Shown: piece by piece, positions 1 through 7,844 of the stretch
How positions within the stretch are numbered: position 1 is the first letter of the stretch
How the letters are laid out: each line of letters starts with the position of its first letter
Assembly: GCA_964546645.1 (NCBI GenBank)
Contig: CAZJKM010000043.1
Coordinates: forward strand, 1 to 21,582
Source: A37T11 sp964546645
GTDB lineage: Bacteria; Bacteroidota; Bacteroidia; Sphingobacteriales; Sphingobacteriaceae
Length of the DNA stretch: 21,582 nucleotides
Reading direction: 5' to 3'
Position numbers and translations under genes: made by a program
Notes under the pieces: model-generated
Database searches by the model: none
What the model was told of the DNA's origin: nothing
What the model saw: the letters and a program-made list of their open reading frames with translations, nothing else

Positions 1-1581
1 GAAGATCATGAAGATCAATACAATGACCAGTCCGATAACAGAGGAGTTAACGCCTGCATCAATGGCTGCCTGTCCCAGCGTAGGGCCGACAATAGCTTCT
101 TCCACAATCTTTGCCGGAGCGGGAAGGCGACCGGCTTTCAGTACGTTCGCCAAATCCTGCGTGTCTTCCACCAGGAAGTTGCCGGAGATAGATGAAATAC
201 CACCAGGGATTTCACCTTGTATTGTAGGAGCGGAATAGACCGAGTTATCCAGCACGATGGCAATAGCCTGTTTTGGCGTTTGAGAGGAGGCAAAGGCTGA
301 GATACGCCGCCATTCGCGGGCTCCTTCGCTGTTCATAATCATGACCACCTGCGGATTGCCACGCTCGTCAAAATCAGCTCTTGCATCCGTGATCACGTTG
401 CCGCCCAGTACCGGTTTATGGTCGAGGCCGGTTGGCTTAATGGCATACAGCTCCAGCTCATCCGGACGCCTGCTGTCAGGCTTTACGCTCCACAGCAACC
501 GGAGGTTAGCAGGGATGATCTGTTTGGCTACCTCACTGTGGAGGTAGGCATTTACCTTAGCGGTATCCCGCACCAGTACCGTTCCGATAATCGGACCGGT
601 AGCCAGTTGCTGCTGACCCTGCTGGCCCATGAAAATGGAGGGACGCAGTACGGCAAACAACGGGTTTTGCCGGGCTAGCTCAGACTGGCCTGCGGCCGCA
701 CTGTCCCTTTTTGTTGAGTCAGCCTGGGCACCCAGTGCTGCCAGTCGTCCCCCTTCGGAAGCCTGGCTGGTATCGGTGGCAGCGGTAGTAGCGGTATTTT
801 CGTTTTTCTGTACCGCCGCGAGTGCATTGTTCAGGCTTTCCAGCATAGGGAATACCTGTTGGTTATCATGGGTTTCCCAAAATTCCAGCTGTGCGGTCCC
901 CTGCAAAAGCTTGCGGACGCGCTCCTGGTCACTGACACCCGGCAGTTCAATCAGGATACGGTTGGTACCCTGTTGCAGCTGGATATTTGGTGAGGCAACG
1001 CCAAAGCGGTCAATACGGGTGCGCAGCACGTTAAATGAGCGGTCGATGGCACTGCCGGCTTCTTTTTGCAGGAAGCCCAGTACCTGTGCATCGGTGGAGT
1101 TGGCATTTAACGTGGAGGCATTGTCTTTTGTGGCAAAAAAGCTGGCCAGAGAGGTATTCGGATATGCTTTTTTGAATTCTTCGCCAAACAGGGTCACAAA
1201 ATCCTTCTGGCTTTGTTTGGTACGTGCATCGGTGCTCTTCAGCACTTCTTCAAACTTGGAGTCTTCCGGATTGGCGGCGAGATTGCGGATCAGGTCCTGC
1301 AGGGATATCTCCATGGTTACGTTCATCCCGCCTTTCAGGTCAAGGCCGAGTGAGATTTCACGCTGCTTGCATTCGCGGTACGTATATTTTGCAAACCCTA
1401 AGTTCAGCACATCTTCTCCGGCGATGGAGTCGAGATAGGCTTTTTCCTTCGCGAGATCACCGTTTGCGTAGGTTGCCGCATCGCGCTCCACGCTACGCGT
1501 AACAAATGTGAATGAGAGTGAGTAGAGGCAAGCCAGCGTTACCAGAATCACAATAAAATTAATCAGCCCTTTACCTTGCAT
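1..1581 (-). CDS. secDF: Protein translocase subunit SecD / SecDF, 5' part (truncated by window edge)
   Basis: Sec-translocon accessory membrane protein that uses the proton gradient to help pull exported proteins across the inner membrane. 527 codons are visible from the ATG at 1581 with no stop before the left edge. Residues about 5-27 form the first membrane helix. Residues 78-87 carry the SecD signature LGLDLKGGMNV. The periplasmic domain follows, with an Ala/Ser/Thr/Lys-rich stretch around residues 255-300. The visible end (VGPTLGQAAIDAGVNSS, then a hydrophobic helix) is the start of the SecD membrane block. In Bacteroidota SecD and SecF are usually one fused protein of about 1000 residues, so the missing part probably includes SecF; this is inferred, not seen. 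The SecD identity is firm. No strong Shine-Dalgarno precedes the start. Confidence 0.93.
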   Translation of the reverse strand, partial: MQGKGLINFIVILVTLACLYSLSFTFVTRSVERDAATYANGDLAKEKAYLDSIAGEDVLNLGFAKYTYRECKQREISLGLDLKGGMNVTMEISLQDLIRNLAANPEDSKFEEVLKSTDARTKQSQKDFVTLFGEEFKKAYPNTSLASFFATKDNASTLNANSTDAQVLGFLQKEAGSAIDRSFNVLRTRIDRFGVASPNIQLQQGTNRILIELPGVSDQERVRKLLQGTAQLEFWETHDNQQVFPMLESLNNALAAVQKNENTATTAATDTSQASEGGRLAALGAQADSTKRDSAAAGQSELARQNPLFAVLRPSIFMGQQGQQQLATGPIIGTVLVRDTAKVNAYLHSEVAKQIIPANLRLLWSVKPDSRRPDELELYAIKPTGLDHKPVLGGNVITDARADFDERGNPQVVMIMNSEGAREWRRISAFASSQTPKQAIAIVLDNSVYSAPTIQGEIPGGISSISGNFLVEDTQDLANVLKAGRLPAPAKIVEEAIVGPTLGQAAIDAGVNSSVIGLVIVLIFMIF

Positions 1582-1626
1582 TGTTGTAGTTTACAGTTGA
1601 ATGTTCCTGTGTTATTATTTTTGTAA

Positions 1627-1656
1627 TAAATATACATTTTTCTCAAGAACGGCAAA
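1627..1656 (-). promoter_or_regulatory. Candidate secDF promoter
   Basis: Read on the minus strand, TTTG (1653-1656) is followed after 18 nt by TATATTTA (1627-1634). This is one base off the Bacteroidota -7 consensus TAnnTTTG. A start around 1620 would leave a leader of roughly 40 nt before the secDF ATG at 1581. The match is by eye and the region is AT-rich, so chance similarity is possible. Confidence 0.4.
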
Positions 1657-1818
1657 TGTATGAATTTTTTTTATCTCTGCTTGGCTAAAATGTTTTTTTA
1701 GGAAAATTGTCAGAAGGCGTTTCTCAGTCGGTTCTGCGGCAGGGGTGGTTTAAATGGAATTAACCCGTATACAACGCGTTCAGAAAAGTAAATTAGTGCC
1801 ATTTTTTGCAGGGATACT

Positions 1819-1851
1819 GTTGATATTCTCCGTTAAATAGTGATAATTTTG
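1819..1851 (+). promoter_or_regulatory. Candidate pyc promoter
   Basis: TAATTTTG at 1844-1851 matches TAnnTTTG exactly. GTTG at 1819-1822 matches three of four bases of the -33 element, with a 21-nt spacer. Transcription would begin near 1858, about 30 nt before the pyc ATG. The rest of the 308-bp gap between secDF and pyc (about 1660-1818) holds no gene or hairpin that I can see. Confidence 0.45.
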
Positions 1852-1889
1852 AAGGGTTCGTAAAAACAGGATACCTTTAATACAAGATA

Positions 1890-4800
1890 ATGCATATTAA
1901 AAAACTACTTATTGCCAACCGGGGAGAAATAGCCATCCGCATCTCACGTGCGGCCACGGAACTGAATATAGCTACCGTAGCGATCTATACCTATGAGGAT
2001 CGGTTCTCCCTGCACCGGTATAAGGCAGATGAAGCGTATCAGGTGGGGGACGACCAATCGCCGCTGAAGCCCTACCTCGATATGGATGAAATGATCCGTG
2101 TTGCCCGGAGCTGTGGTGCGGATGCCATCCATCCCGGCTATGGGTTTTTATCTGAAAACGCATCTTTCGCCCGTAAATGTGCGGAGAGCGGGCTTACATT
2201 CATCGGTCCGACGCCGGAAGCCATGCTGGCACTTGGTGATAAGGTCACAGCGAAAAAGGTTGCCCTGGACACGGGTTTGCCTATTATTGAAAGTAACCGG
2301 ACCGGGCTGGACGGGGTGGAAACGGCTGTGGCAGAAGCCGCACGCATCGGCTATCCGGTGATGCTCAAGGCGGCATCCGGCGGCGGCGGACGGGGAATGC
2401 GGGTAGTACGTACGGATGCAGAACTGCCGAAAGCGTTTCAGGAGGCGAGGAGTGAAGCGAAAAACGCCTTTGGCGATGATACCGTCTTTATGGAGAAGTT
2501 TGTGGAAAACCCCAAACACATCGAAGTACAGGTAGTGGCCGATAATTACGGAAATACGGTTCATTTGTATGAGCGTGATTGTTCTGTACAGCGGCGGTTT
2601 CAGAAAGTGGTGGAAGTAGCTCCCTCCCTGTCACTGAGCACGGCAACACGCGAAAAACTGTATGCCTATGCGGTTGCGGTTACCAAAGCAGTGCATTATA
2701 ATAACGTAGGTACCGTGGAGTTCCTGGTGGATGCGGATGAACAGGTCTACTTCATTGAGGTGAACCCCCGTATTCAGGTGGAACATACGGTAACGGAAAT
2801 GATCACCGGCAAAGACCTGATCAAGACACAACTGTATATAGCGGCCGGTTATGAGCTGGGCAGTGAGCAGATCGGTTTGGGCGACCAGCAGGCGATCCCC
2901 CGCAACGGTGTCGCTATACAATGCCGCATTACTACCGAGGACCCGGCGAACGACTTCAAGCCCGATTACGGAACCGTACTCACCTATCGGAATGCGGCCG
3001 GCTTCGGTGTACGGCTGGATGAGGGCAGCTCCTATCCGGGGGTCAGGATCAGCCCCTTCTTTGATTCCATGCTGGTGAAGGTGAGCACCCACGGCAATTC
3101 GCTGGCCGATGCGGCACAGAAAATGCACCGGGCACTCCGTGAAATGCGTATCAGGGGTGTGAAAAACAATATTCCGTTCCTGGAAAACCTGATTACGCAT
3201 CCCGGGTTTGTTTCGGGAAATGCGACGGTGAACTTTATTCAGGAACACCCTGAATTATTTGTCTTTCAGCCGAAGTTGGACCGGGGTACCAAAGTACTGA
3301 CCTACCTCGCAAATGTTATTGTAAACGGCAACCCGGATGTAAAGGTCAGCGGACATCCGCCTAAGTTCCATAAGCCGGTGGTTCCGCCCGCTAACAAGGG
3401 GGAGGCGTATCCATCCGGTACCAAACAGCTGCTGGACCAGCTGGGGCCGGATGCGTTCTGCCAATGGCTGCTTCAGGAAAAAAAGCTGCACCTGACGGAC
3501 ACCACGTTCCGGGATGCGCACCAGAGCCTGCTGGCCACACGGGTGCGTACGTATGATATGCTGAAGGTAGCGGAAAGCTTTGCCCGCCATCATCCCGGCC
3601 TGTTCAGTATGGAAGTGTGGGGCGGTGCGACGTTTGATGTCTGTATGCGTTTCCTGCGCGAAGATCCCTGGCAGCGGCTGCTGCAACTCCGTAAGGCAAT
3701 TCCGAGTATCCTGCTGCAAATGCTGATCCGGGGAGCCAATGGCGTGGGATATGCCGCTTACCCGGATAACCTGATCGAGCGGTTCGTGGAGCGCAGCTGG
3801 GAAAGCGGAATCGATGTTTTCCGTATTTTCGACTCATTGAACTGGGTGGAGAATATTGCTCCCTGTATCGAAATGGTGCGGAAGCGGACGGGCGGACTGG
3901 CAGAGGCGGCCCTGTGCTATACCGGCGATATCCTGAACCCTGAGCGCAAAAAATACAGCCTGGAATATTATGTGCAGCTGGCAAAAGATCTGGAAAATGC
4001 CGGGGCACACCTGCTTGCCATTAAAGATATGTCGGGTTTATTAAAGCCGTATGCGGCAGGCCAGCTGGTGGGTGCACTGAAAGACGCGGTGAAAATTCCC
4101 ATCCACCTGCACACACACGATACCTCTTCCCTGCAAGCTGCCACCTACCTGATGGCCGCGGAAGCAGGCGTGGATGTGGTGGATGGTGCGTTGGGGGCTG
4201 TCTCCGGACTCACTTCACAGCCGAATCTCAATGCCATTGTGGAAATGATGCGTTTCCATCCACGTGAGAATGCGTTGGATGTGTCTTCATTAAACGCATT
4301 CTCCGACTACTGGGAAACCGTCCGGGATTATTATTATCCGTATGAATCCGGTTTAAAGGCCAGTGCTGCGGAGGTGTTTGAACACGAGATACCGGGCGGA
4401 CAGTTTTCCAATCTGAAAGGACAATCAAAGGCCCTCGGGCTATCTGAGCAGTTTGAGGAAATCAAGAAGATGTATGCCACGGTCAACCAGTTGTTCGGTG
4501 ATATTGTGAAAGTAACCCCCAGCTCAAAGGTAGTAGGTGACATGGCTCAGTACATGGTGGCCAATAAACTGACACCGGATGACCTGTTTGAACGGGGCGA
4601 TACGATCTCTTTCCCTGAATCGGTCCAGCAGTTTTTCATCGGTGAATTAGGGCAGCCTGCCGGTGGTTTTCCGGAACGCCTGCAACAGATCGTACTGAAA
4701 GATAAAAAGCCGTTTACCGAACGGCCGAACAGGCATCTGCCGCAGATAGATTTTGACAAAGAGCTGGCAGATTTCCGCCGCAAATACGGAAAGGACCTCA

Positions 4801-5339
4801 CGGAGCTGGATTTTCTGTCCTATCAGTTCTATCCGAAAGTGTTCGCCGATTACCTGGTTTTCCGTCGTGAGTTTGGGGATGTTTCCGTCTTACCCACCCC
4901 GTTGTTCCTGTATGGTATGCGGCAGGGTGAAGACGCCACGGTTGAAATTGCTCCCGGAAAAACATTGCTGATCCGGCTTTCGGGTGTGGGACCGGTGGAC
5001 GAGGAAAAGGGAACCCGTACGGTGTTCTTTAAGCTGAACGGGCAGAACCGGCTGATCGAGGTGACCGACCGCAGTGTCAAGCTGGAAGTGATCGAGCACC
5101 GGAAGGCGGATAAACAAAATCCGGACCACGTAGCGGCTCCATTACAGGGGTTATTGTCGAAAGTCCATGTACAGCGTGGCGATATGATCCGGAAGAATCA
5201 GCCGCTTTTTGTAATAGAAGCCATGAAGATGGAGACAGTGGTGACCGCCCCCTCCGACGGGCAGATCGAAGATGTGATACTGGCTGAAGGTGTGATGGTG
5301 AATACGAATGACCTCGTACTGGAACTGCGTGCCTCCTGA
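1890..5339 (+). CDS. pyc: Pyruvate carboxylase
   Basis: Biotin-dependent cytoplasmic enzyme that carboxylates pyruvate to oxaloacetate with ATP and bicarbonate, refilling the TCA cycle and feeding gluconeogenesis. The 1149 residues match the usual single-chain length. Order: biotin carboxylase / ATP-grasp domain (about 1-455) with glycine-rich KAASGGGGRGM and the EVNPRIQVEHTVTE motif; carboxyltransferase domain (about 530-800) starting LTDTTFRDAHQSL, with metal-binding HLHTHDTSS and the lysine of AIKDMSG; PYC/OADA domain (about 820-1020); C-terminal biotinyl domain with AMKM, biotin lysine at residue 1113. The whole three-activity chain is intact with no frameshift. It starts at the ATG giving MHIKKLLIANRGEIAIRI, the canonical N-terminus. 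It is monocistronic by layout: secDF is divergent upstream and folA convergent downstream with zero spacing. Confidence 0.98.
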   Translation: MHIKKLLIANRGEIAIRISRAATELNIATVAIYTYEDRFSLHRYKADEAYQVGDDQSPLKPYLDMDEMIRVARSCGADAIHPGYGFLSENASFARKCAESGLTFIGPTPEAMLALGDKVTAKKVALDTGLPIIESNRTGLDGVETAVAEAARIGYPVMLKAASGGGGRGMRVVRTDAELPKAFQEARSEAKNAFGDDTVFMEKFVENPKHIEVQVVADNYGNTVHLYERDCSVQRRFQKVVEVAPSLSLSTATREKLYAYAVAVTKAVHYNNVGTVEFLVDADEQVYFIEVNPRIQVEHTVTEMITGKDLIKTQLYIAAGYELGSEQIGLGDQQAIPRNGVAIQCRITTEDPANDFKPDYGTVLTYRNAAGFGVRLDEGSSYPGVRISPFFDSMLVKVSTHGNSLADAAQKMHRALREMRIRGVKNNIPFLENLITHPGFVSGNATVNFIQEHPELFVFQPKLDRGTKVLTYLANVIVNGNPDVKVSGHPPKFHKPVVPPANKGEAYPSGTKQLLDQLGPDAFCQWLLQEKKLHLTDTTFRDAHQSLLATRVRTYDMLKVAESFARHHPGLFSMEVWGGATFDVCMRFLREDPWQRLLQLRKAIPSILLQMLIRGANGVGYAAYPDNLIERFVERSWESGIDVFRIFDSLNWVENIAPCIEMVRKRTGGLAEAALCYTGDILNPERKKYSLEYYVQLAKDLENAGAHLLAIKDMSGLLKPYAAGQLVGALKDAVKIPIHLHTHDTSSLQAATYLMAAEAGVDVVDGALGAVSGLTSQPNLNAIVEMMRFHPRENALDVSSLNAFSDYWETVRDYYYPYESGLKASAAEVFEHEIPGGQFSNLKGQSKALGLSEQFEEIKKMYATVNQLFGDIVKVTPSSKVVGDMAQYMVANKLTPDDLFERGDTISFPESVQQFFIGELGQPAGGFPERLQQIVLKDKKPFTERPNRHLPQIDFDKELADFRRKYGKDLTELDFLSYQFYPKVFADYLVFRREFGDVSVLPTPLFLYGMRQGEDATVEIAPGKTLLIRLSGVGPVDEEKGTRTVFFKLNGQNRLIEVTDRSVKLEVIEHRKADKQNPDHVAAPLQGLLSKVHVQRGDMIRKNQPLFVIEAMKMETVVTAPSDGQIEDVILAEGVMVNTNDLVLELRAS

Positions 5340-5834
5340 TCAGAAAGGGCGTTTCCGGTAATGCAGGAAAGTAAAGGCGTGTGCATGCCTTTCATCGGCC
5401 GGATGTATCTCCTGCCAGAGCAGGTCCCATTCACTCGGATCCATCTCCGGAAAATAGGTGTCGCCGTCCGGTGCTGCGTGGACGCGGGTCAGGTATAGTT
5501 CTGTGGTAAGCGGCAGCGCCTGCCGGTAGATTTCCGCCCCCCCAATGATGAATACGCGATTCTCATCGCCGCATTGTTCCAGCGCCGCCTCCAGTGAATG
5601 TACCACTTCGGTACCTTCCGCATGGAAGTCCGATTGCCGGGTAATGACGATATTGCGGCGGTTAGGCAGCGGCTTGCCAACAGATTCAAATGTTTTCCGG
5701 CCCATGATGACGGTCCCGCCGGAAGTGGTCTGTTTAAAAAACTTCAGATCCTTGGGCAGGTGCCACAGGAGCTGGTTGTCTTTGCCGATAACATTATTCT
5801 CCGCAGCCGCTACAACGATGCATAATTCACTCAT
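5340..5834 (-). CDS. folA: Dihydrofolate reductase
   Basis: Reduces dihydrofolate to tetrahydrofolate with NADPH, regenerating the cofactor consumed by thymidylate synthase. 164 residues, normal for chromosomal type-1 DHFR. Seen: N-terminal VVAAAENNVIGKDNQLLWHLPKDLKFFK with the substrate-binding acidic residue in the LPKDL segment; cofactor-binding VIMGRKTFESVG; PLPNRRNIVIT; and VFIIGGAEIY. The start ATG (5832-5834) overlaps the thyA stop in an ATGA tetranucleotide, indicating translational coupling in a thyA-folA operon. Its stop codon is directly adjacent to the convergent pyc stop, so no dedicated intergenic terminator fits between them. Confidence 0.97.
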   Translation of the reverse strand: MSELCIVVAAAENNVIGKDNQLLWHLPKDLKFFKQTTSGGTVIMGRKTFESVGKPLPNRRNIVITRQSDFHAEGTEVVHSLEAALEQCGDENRVFIIGGAEIYRQALPLTTELYLTRVHAAPDGDTYFPEMDPSEWDLLWQEIHPADERHAHAFTFLHYRKRPF

Positions 5835-6652
5835 ACGGCTACCGGGGCTTTTATATGCGGATATGGATCGTAATCCACCAGTTTGAAATCTTCAAACGTA
5901 AAACCGGACAGATCTTTTACATCGGGGTTCATGAGCATCTGTGGCAGCGGGCGCGGTGTACGGCTTAATTGCAGTTCCGTCTGGTCAAAATGATTGCTGT
6001 ATAAATGTGCGTCTCCGAATGTATGAACGAAATCAGCAGCTTCCATATCGCACACCTGGGCAACCATCATGGTGAGCAGCGCATAAGAAGCGATGTTGAA
6101 CGGCACCCCGAGGAAAATATCCGCACTGCGCTGGTACAGCTGGCACGATAGCCGCGATTTACCACTCTTGCTTCCGGCATCAGGCGGAGCCACGTAAAAC
6201 TGGAAAAATGCATGGCAGGGCGGAAGGGCCATCCGTTCAATTTCGCCCACATTCCAGGCAGAGACGATGATGCGGCGGGAATCCGGACTGTTTTTCAGCT
6301 GGCCGATCACCTGTTTGATCTGATCAATATGCCGGCCATCAGCCGTTGGCCACGAACGCCATTGGGAGCCATAAACCGGCCCGAGGTTGCCATCCGCATC
6401 CGCCCACTCATCCCATATGCTGACCCCGTTTTCCTTCAGGTAAGCGATGTTGGTTTCCCCTTTCAGGAACCAGATCAGCTCATGAATAATGGAGCGCAAA
6501 TGCAGCTTCTTGGTGGTCACCAGTGGGAATCCCTCTTGCAGGTTAAACCGCATCTGGTATCCGAAAACACTGCGCGTACCCGTTCCGGTGCGGTCCATTT
6601 TGTCTATGCCATGTTCATACACATGGCGCATTAAATCGAGGTATTGCTGCAT
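5831..6652 (-). CDS. thyA: Thymidylate synthase
   Basis: Methylates dUMP to dTMP using methylenetetrahydrofolate, which becomes dihydrofolate and is recycled by the downstream folA product. 273 residues from the ATG at 6652; an in-frame upstream ATG (6745) adds 31 unrelated residues and is rejected, because MQQYLDLMRHV is the canonical start. Seen: RTGTGT near 21-26; catalytic cysteine 146 in ALPPCHAFFQFYV; LSCQLYQRSADIFLGVPFNIASYA; and HLYSNHFDQ. The C-terminus IKAPVAV is the family's usual ending. A short insertion (PPDAGSKSGKSR region, after QFYVA) lengthens one loop by about ten residues relative to the E. coli enzyme. It overlaps folA by 4 bp. Confidence 0.97.
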   Translation of the reverse strand: MQQYLDLMRHVYEHGIDKMDRTGTGTRSVFGYQMRFNLQEGFPLVTTKKLHLRSIIHELIWFLKGETNIAYLKENGVSIWDEWADADGNLGPVYGSQWRSWPTADGRHIDQIKQVIGQLKNSPDSRRIIVSAWNVGEIERMALPPCHAFFQFYVAPPDAGSKSGKSRLSCQLYQRSADIFLGVPFNIASYALLTMMVAQVCDMEAADFVHTFGDAHLYSNHFDQTELQLSRTPRPLPQMLMNPDVKDLSGFTFEDFKLVDYDPYPHIKAPVAV

Positions 6653-6710
6653 GTTGCCTGTCCTTTTATCTGACGCGATAAAGGTAGCACTTTTTTGTAA
6701 AAGACAGGCT

Positions 6711-6740
6711 CCGCAGACTGCATTCAGGTGCAGTCCGCGG
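6711..6740 (-). other. Inverted repeat in the thyA upstream region
   Basis: Two 12-nt arms (6711-6722 and 6729-6740) flank a 6-nt loop. As minus-strand RNA all 12 positions pair, one of them G-U; as plus-strand RNA there is one A-C mismatch. It lies about 60 nt upstream of the thyA ATG. It could be a 5'-leader hairpin of the thyA-folA mRNA, or simply a structured spacer. Only a weak T-tract (TCTTTT) follows on the minus strand, so it is not a convincing terminator. Confidence 0.45.
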
Positions 6741-6892
6741 TCCACCGGTGCGGGCTTCTGAAAAAAATAAAAACTAAAATGTTGTCCGGACAGTTATGTT
6801 ACCTGAACGGTAGTCAGTAAGGAGCAGAAGGAAAAGGTCGTTTCTGCTGTAAGTTCAGAAAGTTTTAGTAGGTAGTATAAAAGAGAAATGTT

Positions 6893-7351
6893 ATGGCGGA
6901 GTTAAATGAAACAGCTGAAGTGCTGAATGACCTGATTCAGATCAATAATGACCGGGTTGCGGGCTATAAAAAAGCTATTGATGAGCTGCATGCAGGAGAT
7001 GTGGATCTGAAGGCATTATTTGCCGAGTTTATTACGCAGAGTGAAGTCTTCCGGCAGGAACTGGAGGAAACGGTTCATTCCCTGGGTGAAGAGGCCGACA
7101 CCGGAACTACTGCCTCTGGTAAAATATACCGGGTGTGGATGGACGTTAAAGCCACCCTCAGTACCAAAGACCGGAAAGCGGTGTTGGAAAGCTGTGAGTT
7201 CGGTGAAGATGCGGCACAGAAAGCCTATAAACAAGCTCTGGAGAGCAGCGGGTTATCTCCTTCCGTATTGCCACTGATCACGGATCAGAAGGCCAAGCTG
7301 AAAGCTGCGCATGATCAGGTAAAACGGCTCAGAGATACCGAGCCGGCTTAG
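6893..7351 (+). CDS. PA2169 / DUF2383 family four-helix-bundle protein
   Basis: 152-residue, highly helical, charged protein resembling the PA2169-type (DUF2383) ferritin-like four-helix-bundle family, which is common in Bacteroidota and often linked to stress. Its biochemical role is not established. Seen: LNDLIQINNDRVAGYKKAIDEL at the N-terminus (helix 1), DLKALFAEFITQSEVFRQELEETVHSLG (helix 2), a glycine/threonine linker, KIYRVWMDVKATLSTKDRKAVLESCEFGEDAAQKAYKQAL (helix 3 region) and a final helix of KLKAAHDQVKRLRD. No signal peptide is present. The ATG at 6893 gives the typical MAELNETAEVLNDLI start. It is divergent from thyA and followed at 34 nt by a strong terminator, so it is probably transcribed alone. 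I see no clear TAnnTTTG box upstream, which would be compatible with a stress-type promoter (inference). Confidence 0.85.
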   Translation: MAELNETAEVLNDLIQINNDRVAGYKKAIDELHAGDVDLKALFAEFITQSEVFRQELEETVHSLGEEADTGTTASGKIYRVWMDVKATLSTKDRKAVLESCEFGEDAAQKAYKQALESSGLSPSVLPLITDQKAKLKAAHDQVKRLRDTEPA

Positions 7352-7384
7352 TTTCAGCTTTTCCTATTAGGTTAAGAGCAAATG

Positions 7385-7414
7385 GGCTGTCCCGGTGATG
7401 GGGCAGCCTTTTTT
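7385..7414 (+). terminator. Rho-independent terminator
   Basis: A 9-bp stem (7385-7393 with 7400-7408, one G-U pair) and 6-nt loop are followed directly by six T (7409-7414). It lies 34 nt after the stop of the PA2169-type gene and is well placed to end its transcript. Confidence 0.88.
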
Positions 7415-7446
7415 GTGACGGTGATCATCCGACAGTAAATAGTGAA

Positions 7447-7546
7447 NNNNNNNNNNNNNNNNNNNNNNNNNNNNNNNNNNNNNNNNNNNNNNNNNNNNNN
7501 NNNNNNNNNNNNNNNNNNNNNNNNNNNNNNNNNNNNNNNNNNNNNN
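7447..7546. other. Assembly gap (100 N)
   Basis: Exactly 100 N, the conventional size for a gap of unknown length. The gene on its right flank begins in mid-coding sequence, so real sequence is missing here and the physical distance is unknown. The 32 bases between the terminator and the gap show nothing recognisable. Confidence 0.99.
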
Positions 7547-7770
7547 ACCTACTGAAAAAAGACGGCAGGATCATTGTCATCACACCCCAGGAAGCCGGCT
7601 TCAGGTCAGACGACACACACGTGGAGTTTATGGATTTTGATAAAGTACGTGGTATATTTGATCAATTAGGGTATCAGACAATCAGGCAATATTCCTTCCC
7701 GTTTCCAAGGATAGCAGGGAAGGTATTTAAGTACAATGAATTTGTCAGCATCGCGCAAAGGAAAGGGTGA
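7547..7770 (+). CDS. Class I SAM-dependent methyltransferase, C-terminal fragment (5' end lost in gap)
   Basis: An open frame enters from the gap and ends at TGA 7768-7770, leaving 73 residues. It begins LLKKDGRIIVITPQEAG, the typical beta-strand 5 segment of Rossmann-fold methyltransferases (leader residues then a glycine then IIVITP). It continues with HVEFMDFDKVRGIFDQLGY and a terminal FNEFV-like strand (KYNEFVSIAQ), as in the type 11/12 methyltransferases. The SAM-binding motif I would be in the missing part, so substrate and subfamily cannot be told. The truncation is an assembly artefact, not evidence for a pseudogene. Confidence 0.75.
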
Positions 7771-7784
7771 CATGACAAAAATAA

Positions 7785-7812
7785 TTGGTGTCCGGTTTTT
7801 TTGTTTAATTTG
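7785..7812 (+). promoter_or_regulatory. Candidate promoter of the flavin oxidoreductase gene
   Basis: TTG at 7785-7787, a 17-nt spacer, then TTAATTTG (7805-7812), one base off TAnnTTTG. It lies 32 nt before the ATG at 7845. Weak match, judged by eye. Confidence 0.3.
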
Positions 7813-7844
7813 TATCCGTTTACTAAAAATAAAAATCCACCGGT

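Noticed and set aside
629..1438. 269-codon plus-strand frame opposite secDF
   Set aside because: Shadow of secDF; the minus frame gives clear SecD motifs and this frame gives none.
2148..5129. Several minus-strand frames of 60-205 codons opposite pyc
   Set aside because: Shadows of a complete, motif-verified pyruvate carboxylase gene.
6653..6745. Upstream ATG extending ThyA by 31 residues
   Set aside because: The extra residues do not fit the family and the canonical MQQYLDLM start is present; the extension would also contain the leader hairpin.
7425..7616. Minus-strand open frame running through the N gap
   Set aside because: It is open only because N bases translate to unknown residues; no domain on either side.
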